A DNA stretch of 53,749 nucleotides from Mesostigma viride (GCA_009746045.1 RPFO01002187.1:1-53749); one strand, 5' to 3'; counted from the first letter of the stretch, positions 22,025 to 33,300 are shown. Notes: generated by a model from the letters alone, not told the origin. Numbers and translations are program-made.

Positions 22025-23450
22025 CTGGCCGGGACCCTCATTAATTAATTAATTAATTAATAGACACGTGACTGCGTCACGTGAGCATAAGTCCTCAGTG
22101 GGAGGGGAACATGGGATGGAATAAGCTATCTAGGTCCTAGTTACAGGGGTGTGGGCACCGCGGCCCGAATCGCTATGAATGCCATACTCGGTCACTGTCA
22201 CGCGGAGCCCCCACAGGCTTGGGGGTGGTCTCCTGCATCACTATTAATTAATTAATTAAACTCGTGCTCCCGTTGGGGAGTCACGGAGCACCGAAGTGCT
22301 TTTAATCCCTGTGTGTGCACTACAGGAGAAAGGGCAGAGACCCCCAGTCTCCTTCATGCCGAAGGCATGCCACAGCTGCAATCGGGCGCGGCTAGCTAAA
22401 AGGACAGGCTAACGATCCGGCAAACTGTGGGTGCAATAAGACCCATGTGAGCATATCATAGCAAGGAGCGTGGGCAAGTGCATCACTATACTTGCCATCT
22501 AACCTTGCGCACCATCTGCCTCCATACTACAGACAAACCAGGAGGCTGCCCGGGGGTGAGCCCGTCACGCCTAGTGTAGCACATGTCCATGCCGAGTCTA
22601 TCACGAAAAGTCCACGGGTGGCGGCCCTGGCGCGCGCGGCCAGGGGCACGCCAGGTGAGGACATACATATCGCCCAGGCTGGGCGGGCTTGGTGCCAGCT
22701 AGTCGATCTGAGGTATCTACCTGATCTGTGCGGGCCAGGTGCCCGGCTACTAAGGCCCAGGCGCCTGTGCCTAATAATGTGGGAAACATAGGGCAAATCA
22801 GCGTACAAATCCTCATTACTAATGTGCAAACCAAAGGGGATGTTAAGGGCCTTGCGCAGCATCTTGGTGACGGCGCCGTCGAGTCGTTGCTCCAGCTCCT
22901 GCGTCAGTGTCCACGTCTCGGCGCCGTAGGTCAGGATCGTCAGAATGACGACCTTGAAGAGGTCACGCTTGACGATCCGGGGTAGGGCGGGGTTGCTCCA
23001 CCAGCGGCGGTGGTCATGGAGGTGCGCCCACGCCATGCCGATCCGTGTCTTCATGTCGTCCTCGCAGTCGGGAAGCCAACTGCCGAGCAGCTGGAAGCGG
23101 CCTGCATGAAGGAGGGTAGTTGACCTCGGCATCGTCTAAGAGGCGGAGTGTGGGTGGGGGCCCTGCCATATGCCGAGGGCCAGGGCCTCCGTTTTGGGGC
23201 TGATGTCTAGACCAACCGCCTGAGCCTCGAGCGCCAGGCAGTCCAGCCAAAGTTGGGCAGACTCCGGCTTCTCGATGAGCGTGATGTCGTCGGCATAAGT
23301 GAGGTCCGCTAGTAAATTCTGCTCGTTAGTCGGCCCCCCTTCCCCAAGCTCGTTCGTGATCGCTAGGCCAGGGGCACGGCCTGCAATGCTAGCAAAGCGA
23401 GCACAGTTAGTCTCCATGCTTTGCTGTAGACTAAGTCTCAAAGGCATTGT
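22025..23450 (-). mobile_element. LINE-B copy (minus), longest in window, interrupted by a 234-bp insert
   Basis: Read on minus: NLLADLTYADDITLIEKPES (RT motif C intact, about 23315-23255), WLDCLALEAQAVGLDISPKT, LLGSWLPDCEDDMKTRIGMA, KRDLFKVVILTILTYGAETW, LEQRLDGAVTKMLRKALNIP, EDLYADLPYVSHIIRHRRLG, a C-terminal region, then the 3' UTR, hairpin and TTAA-type tail at 22022-22045. The RT is 5' truncated just before motif C. The frame is open for about 200 codons after the RT, so this is the youngest-looking copy of the family here. Confidence 0.8.
22245..22478 (-). mobile_element. 234-bp SINE-like insert with (TTAA)n tail, 11-bp TSD
   Basis: Flanked by tgcatcactat at 22234-22244 and 22479-22489. 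On minus it ends with a strong hairpin (gtgctcc ... gggagcac) followed by gagtttaattaattaatt. It matches the terminus at 14385-14453. No coding content and no clear A or B box, so it is either a SINE or a 5'-truncated LINE. Confidence 0.75.
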
Positions 23451-23459
23451 GAATACAAC

Positions 23460-23897
23460 GTATGAATAAGCCTTGTAAACCTACGTTGGTATGTGAATAT
23501 AAATACCACGTGGGCTATGCAGATAGGAATGCTAGTCGAGTCGCATACGTTTCCCTAGATAGGTACTTTGGGTACTGAGGTACGTGACAGATGTCAGTAC
23601 CCAGTATACGTAGTGTCCTGTCATTGGACGGTACTAGAGTATCCTAGATAGGGACCGTACTGCAGCGTGCATTGATCTGTGATCGCACGATGCAGTGACT
23701 AGACGGCTACCTGTCATCGTGTGGCCTCGGGCCAACGGTCTGCACCCAACGGTCACTGGCGGCGCAGCCAGTGAGAGGAACGTTGATAAAGGGTAAACCT
23801 ATTTTCTAATGAACCAAGCATTCACTGCTCATTGCATTCACTGTGTCATTCAAGCAATATATCCCGTCGCAATCTAACTTGAATTTTATTTGCTACC
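23460..23897 (+). promoter_or_regulatory. Possible leader or 5' LTR of the Gag-like gene
   Basis: Non-coding AT-balanced stretch before the ATG at 23898. It contains a TATA-like ataaatacc near 23509 and an imperfect inverted pair gtactttgggtactgagg / cagtaccc. I could not find a matching 3' LTR, so calling it an LTR is speculative. Confidence 0.25.
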
Positions 23898-25894
23898 ATG
23901 GCTATCACGAACAAGAATGTCGCTAAGAAGCTTACCTACAACGAGGATGATGATGGGCAGGATAGGCGGATGCCCAAAGACAACAACCAGAAGCCGGCTG
24001 GCGATGCGGCCATTTCCAAGAAAAAGAAAAAGAACAAAAAGACTCACAATGTTTGCCAGGACGAGGGGACGGCGGCTGCAAAGCCGACCGACCTACCCCC
24101 CTCCCCTGAGAAGCCGGAGGCCGAGACGGCTCCCCCCCGGGGGACCGGCTTACCCTCGACTCCGGCGGCTGCCCCAGCCGCAACCACGGCTGGAGCGGCC
24201 ATGGCTGCGGAGCCCTCGGTGGTAAACCCCACTGAGGCTCCCCAGTTCGGCCCGCAGTTGCCAACTATTCGGGAGCTTCTGCCCCGTCAGACGGCTTCGG
24301 TGGCGCCGGACGGGGCGATCACGTTTCGCCCCGCCACATCTGATATTCGTGTTCCCTTCGCCCAGGGACACAACCACATTGAGCTTCAGTTTGGGCGGCC
24401 ATCGTCCCTTCTTCGCAAGAAGAAGGACATGGAGAGCATTAAGCTCGCACGGGTGGTGCGTAAACCCGTGGAGCCCATCGGAGGACAACCACTGTCCGAC
24501 GATGAGGTCTCCGACACTGCCAGTCTCCCCGATGGGGAGACTGAGATCAATCTTACCCCAGCGCTCCTGGCGGTCGAGCAGGCCGCGCTGGTGGCTAATG
24601 AAGAACGCCGAGCGAGGCAGCGAGACCGGGAGGTCCGCCGAGAGGCGGCTTTTCGGCTCGCCGCTAAGCGGCAAGAATATTAGGAGGAGGCCGCCCGTCG
24701 TCTGGCCACCCACCAGGCGATGGCGGAGGCGTACCGCGAGGCCACTCAGCGGCTACGCGACCTCCTCAAAAATGCTGACTATATCCGATGGACTATTCGG
24801 ATGGTCAAGACCTGGCCGAGCTTGCTCGGTCAGCACATTTTAAAGCAATGACCTCCATAACCCAAGCCAGGGTCACGGAGGCCATCTTGGCCAAGCATGG
24901 GGTGGTAGCTGAAGAAGCCCCCCCGCTGGAAACCACCAGCAAGAAACCCTCTCCTCCCCAACCCTTGCAGTACAAGGAGGGACTGCTGGCCCTGGGCCCG
25001 AGGAAGGGCAAAGAGGCGGACTGTCCTGTCCGGCCTGCTATGATCATGGGAGACCCACTCCCTGACATTCCCGAGGATGAGGCTGCCTTTCAGGCGGCCC
25101 TCCGGGAGCATGAGGTACGCAAGGAGATGAAGCGTCTCATGCGGGAGGAGGCCGCGAGGAGAGCGGTGGCAGACACCCCTGCCCGCCCCTCCACCGCTGG
25201 GGCTGGACCCAGTGGGGTTACCCGGACACCCCCGGACTCCCCCCGGGCCACCACGACCCCCCCTCCCCCTCCCCCACCACCCCAGGTTCGCCCTGTGGGT
25301 TGGGGCCCCCTCCCCAACCAGGGGGGGTGGCCAGGACCCCAGGAGGCCCTGGGGGGAGGTGCAGAGGTGCCCCAGGCACCCACCCAACCTGCTGAGGCCC
25401 CCCCAAGGACGGGGGATATCCTGGAACAGCTCGCCATTCTCCAGGCTCAGCTGGCCTCGTTGCAAGACCAGCAGTTAACAGCTAACCAGCTGCAAACTGT
25501 CGAGGGCCTGCGCGCCCTGATGTCGCGGTATGAGCGGGGGACCATCAACCTGGACCCCACCCGCCTGCAACAAGCAACCGACGTCTTCTTGAGGGCCAAC
25601 CCCCCTCTCACAGGTGTGTTTAACCCTCATAAAAAGGAATCCAAAATCAATATTGCTGGCTTGCCTGAGGGTCACACTGTTGAACAAGCTAAACAATTTG
25701 TCTTTGCTCTGGAGTATGGGATGGAAGGCCTCAACCTTAGACATCAGTTTAAGGCTCTCAGGGCCTCCTCCACGCCAGTAGAGGGCATGAGGCAGCAACA
25801 GACGCCAGTAGAGGGCATGAGGCAGCAACAGACGCCAGTAGAGGGCATGAGGCAGCAACAAACGCCACTAGAAAGATATAGGAAGATAGGCTGA
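23898..25894 (+). pseudogene. Gag-like retrotransposon protein, split by an in-frame TAG and a frameshift
   Basis: Part 1 (23898-24683, 261 aa) starts MAITNKNVAKKL, has a Lys-rich basic patch (KKKKKNKK), Pro/Ala-rich linkers and a charged coiled-coil end (EERRARQRDREVRREAAFRL). After TAG at 24681 the same frame stays open as EEAARRLATHQAMAEAYREA to about 24785. Part 2 then reads in another frame (24788-25894): DYSDGQDLAELARSAHF, a P-rich segment with PPPPPPPP, a helix ILEQLAILQAQLASLQDQQ, then VEQAKQFVFALEYGMEGLNL and three copies of TPVEGMRQQQ. The layout resembles Gag/ORF1 proteins, but no zinc knuckle or polymerase is seen. The TAG could be a CAG mutation. The call rests on organisation and context, not on a clear domain. 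Confidence 0.5.
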
Positions 25895-26003
25895 GCCATC
25901 AATAGGATCCCATCAATAGGCAGAGCCATCAATAGGATCCCACCGATAGGCAGAGCCATCAATAGGATCCCACCAATAGGCAGAGCCATCAATAGGATCC
26001 CAA
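25771..26003. repeat. Two abutting 30-bp minisatellites
   Basis: 25771-25866: three copies of a 30-bp unit (acgccagtagagggcatgag + gcagcaacag) coding TPVEGMRQQQ. 25896-26003: nearly four copies of an unrelated 30-bp unit (gagccatcaataggatccca + ccaataggca). The stop codon of the Gag-like frame lies between them. Confidence 0.85.
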
Positions 26004-26940
26004 ACAAGGTTCTACAATGGCTATGCCCGGCAGCTTTATCGCCAACCCCGTGAATCACCAGTAGCCATATAGCGGCCTAAGATAGGGTCGATATAAACCC
26101 TAGTCCCTAATAGGGTTTATATAGACCCTAAACCCTACACTCCACATGAAACTGGAGAACGGCCATCATGCACGGATGCATCCAGCCAAACATACAGCCA
26201 GACTCACCGGTCCCTCTTGAGCTGTCCCCCCCCCCAAACAAAAAGATGATAACAAGAATATGGTGGCCTCGGAATGGATCAAGTAATCAAGTTATCACCC
26301 GTCAAGCTCAACACATCATTCTCACATTTTGTGCCGAAACTAGTTAGCCCAAAGTCTGCTGTGTTTCCATTCAAGTCGATGGCACTTGTGTACATGGGGA
26401 CATGTCGTTCGTGTGCCCCATGGCAAGCACACATATCATGTATGTGCGTGCCAAGCAAAACCGCCCCTGACCAGGGTGCCTTTGTACCTTTGCATGACAT
26501 CACCACCCGTCGTCAAAGTGCGAGACTGGACGTTGCAACAATGACAATTCCTGCTTGCAAGAGCTGCTCCCTAAACAGTTACCACCCCCTCCCCTCCCCG
26601 CTTCCCCACAGCATTTGCCCCAAACCACCAGTCAACCATCTAACATCCCCCTTCCTGCCCCCCCCCCCGGCCCCCTCATGATCAGCACCCACTTGGCCAG
26701 TGCCATTTTATTTTTTCTATCGATGTCCCCGGCCCAGTGGCACCTGATATTACCCTTAGTCAGATCAGCCTAAAATAGACCCTTAAGCCTGCTCTTATGG
26801 ATCCATGGACATCCTCCTGGAAACGCAATGGAGTCCTATATAAGCTTCCCTTCTCCCCACCCTCCCTCCCCAGCGAAACTGCAATATCCTGCATGGCCCG
26901 CAGTAAGGAGGTAGCGGCAACCTGTGTTCCAATAATAGTG
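26004..26940. other. No gene supported; CCCTAAA-rich inverted repeat at 26089-26135
   Basis: Mostly unassigned. 26089-26122 is an imperfect palindrome (atataaaccct ... agggtttatat) followed by agaccctaaaccctacac, which resembles plant-type telomere units but is too short to be a telomeric tract. Confidence 0.4.
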
Positions 26941-26943
26941 ACA

Positions 26944-27322
26944 TAACCCCAAGTGCAGGTATGCGATGATGACCCCAAGTGCAGGTATGCGATGATGACC
27001 CCAACTGCAGGTATGCGATGATGACCCCAAGTGCAGGTATGCGATGATGACCCCAAGTGCAGGTATGCGATGATGACCCCAAGTGCAGGTATGCGATGAT
27101 GACCCCAAGTGTAGGTATGCGATGATGACCCCAAGTGCAGGTATGCGATGATGACCCCAAGTGCAGGTATGCGATGATGACCCCAAGTGCAGGTATGCGA
27201 TGATGACCCCAAGTGCAGGTATGCGATGATGACCCCAAGTGCAGGTATGCGATGATGACCCCAAGTGCAGGTATGCGATGATGACCCCAAGTGCAGGTAT
27301 GCGATGATGACCCCAAGTGTAG
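26944..27322. repeat. 26-bp minisatellite, about 14 copies
   Basis: The unit is ccccaagtgcaggtatgc + gatgatga. Copies differ by single bases. The period is not a multiple of 3 and the unit lacks minus-strand stops, so all three minus frames stay open (VIIAYLHLGSSSHTCTWGHH pattern). These frames are artefacts. Confidence 0.95.
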
Positions 27323-27365
27323 CTACCCACAATGGGCGAGAAGGCACCATCTCAGGACAGATGGA

Positions 27366-27476
27366 GCAGCATATTCATACTTAGCAGCATATTCATAATA
27401 AGCAGCGTATTCATAATTAGCAGCATATTCATAATTAGCATCATATGCATATTCTAAGCAGCATATTCGTACATGG
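27366..27476. repeat. 18-bp AT-rich repeat, about 6 copies
   Basis: The unit is agcagcatattcataatt, with point changes. Its 18-bp period makes a minus-strand EYAANY peptide repeat, which I do not regard as a gene. Confidence 0.8.
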
Positions 27477-27793
27477 CAAGCAATGCTTCTGGATTGGTAG
27501 AGAAATGAGAGTACTACAGGCAACACCTCCGTGGCCATCAGAAGTGCCTTGTTGCCAGCAGCACAGAGGAGCCAGCCGCGCCATCCCATGGATGTAACTG
27601 CCACAACCTTCCACCCCTCCTCACCAAGACTTCACTGTGCGGAATCAAATGCTTTTGGAAAGGAACTTATAACGTCTGCCTATAGGTCTCGCTGGCAGGC
27701 TACCTTGGATAGCCGACGCCGCCTAGACTACGAATTGCAGCAGGGTTCCAAAAACAAAAGTCGTTGGGCAGCGCCCACGTGTGGTCCTCTTAC

Positions 27794-27952
27794 CTTGGAG
27801 AGCACGTCCCGGTTGACAAGTCCTTTCGCCGATATGGACAGCTGGGATGGCCGGGCCAACGTGGCAACGACGTGGATAGTGGGGGGGCGATGCAGTTCAA
27901 AATTGCGGGCCGTGGATTCTGAAAAATCGGCAGCGGGCAACGGGAATAACAA
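27794..27952 (-). CDS. Candidate exon of a copine-like protein (start of C2A domain)
   Basis: On minus this reads ...TIHVVATLARPSQLSISAKG then LVNRDVLSK and meets a consensus donor (AAG|GTAAGA, gt at 27793-27792). Copines (BONZAI in plants) are Ca-dependent membrane-binding proteins whose first C2 domain begins with a similar strand-loop, ELSxSxxxLxDxDxxSKSDP. The SDP that should open the next exon was not found downstream, where minisatellites take over, so the gene is truncated or its next exon is distant. A good splice acceptor lies inside the frame near 27915 (gatttttcag), so the exon may start there. The match is short and based on recall. Confidence 0.33.
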
Positions 27953-27959
27953 CCCGCCA

Positions 27960-28932
27960 ACTAGAGAGTGCCACCCGCCCGACCACTCTATGTGATCAAG
28001 AGCTTCTCGAGGAGGGAAACCGACCTGACGGAAGAAAGTATACCATGCGAAGGGCTGATTTTTACTAAAGTAAGCATAATTACTACGCTCATCCTCGACA
28101 GAATTCCCTCGCTACGCCCCTGAAGTAGTGAAGCATCGCACGCTCACCTCAATTAGGGCGCTTAACCCTCCTCCTTCCAACAAGCTGGCAGCGGCGTCTG
28201 CCTCAGACAGGTTGTGATGAGCGGAAGGCCCTGACAGGCCTGCCGCGCCTGTGCCTTCACCGGCGCTAAAGCAATTACCCATCTTTGCTCCTGGCTCTTA
28301 GCAAATGCCAGTTTTCCCTAGACGGTCAAAGCTTGTGAATTCCCAAATCCCGATGGGTTCTACGCAGAGAGATCCTGCCTGCAGGACACGTTTTGCCTTG
28401 TCGAAAGGAGGAAATGCAGGCTGCAACCCGTCTGGAGCGCTCGCTGGCCGAGCGAAATGGTGATCATGGACATGGGAAAACCGTGATTGCCCAGCAACAG
28501 GGGTACAGCCTGTGTAGCCATCGGTCAAAATATTGCAGCGTAGTACTGTAATTATGCAGATTCGCTAAATTAATGAGCCAACCAATGAATAGCCAGACCT
28601 GAGATTTGAGATAGTCAGAAAGGGCATGCGACGTGCGCCGGTGCGCGCATAATCGTGTTCCATCTAAAGAAGCTATACATCGGCTTTTGACACAAAAAAT
28701 ACGGAATCCAGCCGCCGTCTAGCAGTCGTCCATTGTCGTCGAGTACCGTAGGCGTTACGTAAACTCGGCCTAGGTTACGCCTGATTTTACGAGCGAGGGT
28801 AAGTACTTATTATGGCGAATGGAAATCTATGTAAATCTAAAAGGTTCTGCAAAAACTCAGTTTCTAGTCGGGGTAAAATTGGCTCTTTTTTAGCAAATTT
28901 AGCAAATTAGCAAATTAGCGGAAGGCGGGGGC
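27960..28932. other. No gene supported
   Basis: Short frames on both strands without domains. The 17-bp sequence agtcggggtaaaattgg at 28866-28882 recurs at 29558-29574 and brackets the fold-back element. Confidence 0.35.
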
Positions 28933-29542
28933 CGAGATTAATTAAGAGGTACCTTGAAATTAAATAAGACGCACACCTCTATCGAGATATATGTTCGGAG
29001 GCGAATTTCTATTGGCGTTAATTTGTAGTATTGTACGAAAACATGTCAAGGGTGACGGAAAGAAGGACTTATGTTCCAATTCAATTCAATGCACGACGGT
29101 ATTGGACGGAGTTCCCGGTCTGGCAAGCGGATTTTGGATCTCACGTTCAGAAAAGGGCTTGGGTACACGACGCGGCGCGACGTACGTTGTAAAATGGCTC
29201 GCAGAAAAGGAACCGTGGCGACTATTTGGCGCCGCGTCGGTCTTGACGTTGTTTGCTCCGTTGGATCTGCATCTACGGCGTTCGTGGGTTGTTTCGAAAC
29301 CCGGTCGATGAGATTTTACGGAGAAGTAGGGTATATAAGTGATCTTTATTGTTTTCTTGATATAAGTAATCCTTTTTTGACCAAGCGGTGAACTGAATGT
29401 AGAAGTCGGAATGAATTATACGGTCTGACACGTTGTCGTACTATACTACAACTTAACGCCAATAGAAATTCGCCTCCAAAAATATATCTGGATAGAGGCA
29501 TGCCTCTTATTTAATTTCAAGGTACCTCTTATTTAATCTCGG
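28933..29542. mobile_element. Fold-back/MITE-like DNA transposon with TIRs of about 110 bp
   Basis: 28932-29040 is repeated in inverted orientation at 29433-29542 at roughly 90 percent identity (shared blocks include aagaggtaccttgaaatt and ggaggcgaatttctattgg). The central part, near 29150-29240 on plus, reads KGLGYTTRRDVRCKMARRKG then TVATIWRR, which resembles the helix-turn-helix at the start of mariner-type transposases. No DDE region remains. The superfamily is a guess. Confidence 0.65.
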
Positions 29543-30338
29543 GCGGCGCCCTCCGGGAGTCGGGGTAAAATTGGTTAATTTGTAAACTGGGGACAACCCA
29601 GTATAAAATTTCTAGTCCAGGCGCATGTAGCGGGTAGCTTTTGCTGCAGACTTACCTATCATGGGTCTCGACTCTTAACTCGACTGTGGACAATCTTGAC
29701 TCGACTGTGGAGTGCCATCTAAAATGACAACAATGACAACGTGATCGCATTGTTTATGGTTTGACCTAATGTGACATATTCATGGCGGTGGACACATTAT
29801 AGTAAGAAAGAGCCATGGATAGCGACGTCAATTAGGGGTTACAAATTGCTGAGCAGATGGGGATTGGACGTGCGTTATCCTGTACGTAAAGTACAGCCGG
29901 TGTGAAAATGAACTGGCCAGTCTGAAAGCACCGAAGAATAATTGCGAGTTTGTTACTTGTGACTGTAGCGTCCGTTAAGCGTTGTTACACATACCACAAT
30001 GTGAAGCACGGTACAGTTTAATTCCGGTATCCCAGCATGCATTCACGCTGCCTCCATCCGCGTATATCTCGTACATGCACTTCCAACTTCTAACGCAAGC
30101 GAATGCCACGCCTGGTGGTTGTTGTAATTCATTATGGATTACCTGTGCTGACATTGGAGAATAGTGCCCTGCTGTAAATTTCTTGTTAGAAGTTATGCAA
30201 ACATAAAGTGTTATCAATATGCGAATACTGGCGCCAAATGATCCCAGCCCCGAAGTTGGGGATATCCCCATGACCCGAAAAGTTGTTTTGTGAAGGCTGA
30301 AACCGTGTTCTTGGTCCAGTTATGCCTGACCGACCTCG
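29543..30338. other. Upstream region of the FAM149-like gene; no other gene seen
   Basis: No coding region is supported. The promoter should lie here if the ATG at 30339 is the true start, but I cannot identify a defined core element. Confidence 0.35.
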
Positions 30339-33300
30339 ATGTCGGGGAAGAGTTCACCTTTCGCCAGTAGCACGCCGCGTGCACGCAGATGGGGCGGGAA
30401 ATTGGTGTTCAGCGGAGACAGCAATGCAAGCGGGCCCATGGGAATCCCCGAGCGTTTCGCCTTGCGTACGGGCACTGGCAATTCTACCGGATTCTCTGAT
30501 TTTGGATGGTCCGACAACGCAAGCGCGTTAAGCCTGGACGGAGACCTTGTAAGTTATTGTCCTGCTACCAACCAAGCGCTGTATTAGAGATAGCGATCTC
30601 TAGCAGATGGAGGCCACTAATTGCAATCTTTATGCAGAAATTTTGTGTCGCATCAGAAATCCTCTACCACGCACCCGCTACCATTGCTGCTTTTATTCAA
30701 GCCATGACCTTTCTGTACTATGATTTCACCGTCTCTCCCCGGACTGTGTGCTGTGCCTTGTCTGGAATTGCTTGCACAAATTTGCTTCTATTTACGTGCT
30801 CTCCTGTTCAGGAGTCGGAACGCGAGTATGAGCTGCTCCTGTCCAATCTGCTGGACGAGTTTGACCAGCACCTGTACAGCGGTGGGTGCCACGGACTTAA
30901 CGTCACATAGCATGGACTACTATATGGACTCTACTATTTGTCATATGAATTCATTATGTATGTTTACATGTTTTATATATTGTGCGATATATGGCATGTA
31001 CAATGAATGTATGAAATGCAGCTCCTGCATGGTAGCAATGGCAGGACGTAGCTGGATGCGTGAAAGTGTAAAGTGTATAGCGTGAGTATTCACCGTGGCA
31101 CTGGGCATGATACATTCTGGCAAACATCAAGAGCACACACATCTTGATGTGGCTGCCTGTTTTGCATCTGCGGGATGCTCAGGTGACGGTCAGCCACATA
31201 TGGGTCCGGATGCCAGCTATGGAGCCCGCATGCCAGGTTCTAGGCCATGCCATGTTTTTTATTTCAGCCCACGCTGCCTTGGCCCTGCGTTCGTTTCTGG
31301 AGCTCTCTGCCATGATGACGCTTTGCCATGGTGGCGCACGGATGCCATTTCTGGCGTCCTGTCTGGCGGGAGAAGACAGGACATTGCTGCACGCCAGGGC
31401 ATTGCCAGTGGGATCCTGGGTTGTGTGTTCGCGCGAGTGCTGTGCGTTCCTTGTTGTGCATCATTTAGGGCGGAATAAATGAGTGAATGCTTCATAAGTA
31501 AAGAGGTGAACGACAGCGGTGTGTTCCTTCTGCCGCTGCGCAAGGTAACCCCCACGCAAGGCAAGACAAGGTGGATGTGAAAATGTTGTGTTTGTCAGGA
31601 GCTGGCAGGGGTTCCAAGTGGTGAGGACCACTTGGTTGGCCCCATGCCCCACTTGGCATACAGACCGTAGCTTGAAAAAAGGCCTCATAGTCTTGTACCC
31701 GAGTCCGGTTGCCTGACTACCAGAATGGCTACAAACAAGTCTGCTTGGCTACAAACAAAGTGCGAACAAATGGTTTCTTTGACCCAAATCAAACGCGGAA
31801 TCGATGTGTTACGAGGAAGAAAGGGTCAGGGTTTGCTGGTCTCTCGAGGTACTTGTTGAGGTACTGCACGCTGCTTCTGCTGCCCACATTTACAGGGAAC
31901 ATGTCATGCACCCTGAGCGCACCCAGTAATGCATAGATTTGGGGCTGACATGAAGTACGTTCAGCATTTAGCGGGGGGGGGGGGGGGGGGGGGGTCAAAA
32001 AGAATTGTTTGCAGTTTGTTTTCAGCCACTACGGCACGCATCAAGCATGTATATCAGAGGCCCACGCTGCAAACCTCTTCGTCTGGTTACCGCGACGATG
32101 CTACGGTGGTATGATGACATCTGCCCATCCCTGGGCCTGCCTCTGCCCCTGCCCCTGCACACTTGTCTTTCCGGCGCGCACTCATCTTTGCGGCGCGCAC
32201 TTGCTCTCTCTCTTTTGCTTTACTTGTTCTCTCGCTTGTCGTCGTCTTTTTCGCTGACCACTTATTTTTCCTGTCACTTGTTCTCGCGCTCGCCACCTAT
32301 TTCCTTGTCGCTTATTTTGCCTGTCACCTATTGCTTCACTTGTTTTCGTAATCCTGGCCCTACCACGGTGCCCCGCAGAGATCGAGGTCTCCCCCCAAGA
32401 GCTGCAGCGGCAGGTACAGGTACGGGTTGCTCTTGTGGCACACCACCCTCGCCACACAATGGAATGAAGGCTATTAATAGAGGTGAATGGAGGTCTCCCC
32501 CCAAGTGCTGCGGCGGCACGCACAGGTACGGCCCGTGCTGCTAACCGCCGTAACCCGGCCGTTGTGGCGCACTGGGGACAAGAGGGTAGGCTGCGGGGAA
32601 TTTTTCCATAGAGCTGCAGCGACAGGCAGTACCACTGCCTGTCGCTGCAGCTCTGTTCCTTGTCGCTGCACCGCTCTGTCCATGGGCAGCTATCGCTCCA
32701 CCATTCCTGCGCAGTGGGATGGTAACGGTGACAATATTGACGAGCGTTGCTGGGTATGGTTGGGGATTGTGAATCGCTGGGCATGTTATCTGACGATGCG
32801 CACTGGATACTATGCGGGATACTATGTGGGATACTCTGCGGACCAGACCATTATAGTTGTGTTGTTGGTCTTTAGTCTCGGTCTCGGTACACAACACGGC
32901 AGTTATATGCCATCTCCTAGTCTGGGCTGCACATGGAGTGCGGCAGTTCTAGTCGGGATGACCTTTCGTGGTCTTAAGTGGGGGGGCTCTGGATGGAAAT
33001 CCGAATGCGTGGTTTATGCTTGCGTGCTCGTCTGTGCGCGGCGATCCCCGGGAAGCCCCCGTGCAGCAAGTGACCTCCGACCGGATATGCCCATGGAAAG
33101 TGCTTGCACCTGCCCGGGGCCCGTCTGTTCGCAATCCCCCTGGATGACTTGCTGCGTGGCTACAGGATTGCTGCGTGGCTACAGTATGGCTTGCTGCGTG
33201 GCTACAGGATGGCTTGCTGCGTGGCTACAGGATGGCTTGCTGCGTGGCTACAGGATGGCTTGCTGCGTGGCCACAGGATGGCTTGCTGCGTGGCTACAGG

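Noticed and set aside
26944-27322. CRISPR array
   Set aside because: The units are head-to-tail copies with no unique spacers; it is a plain minisatellite in a eukaryotic genome. The same applies to the 23-, 43-, 62- and 69-bp arrays.
31264-31482. Additional FAM149 exon after tttatttcag (AHAALALRSFLELS)
   Set aside because: Acceptor and phase are acceptable but no donor follows, and the 30881/32379 junction already keeps phase and restores the conserved block.
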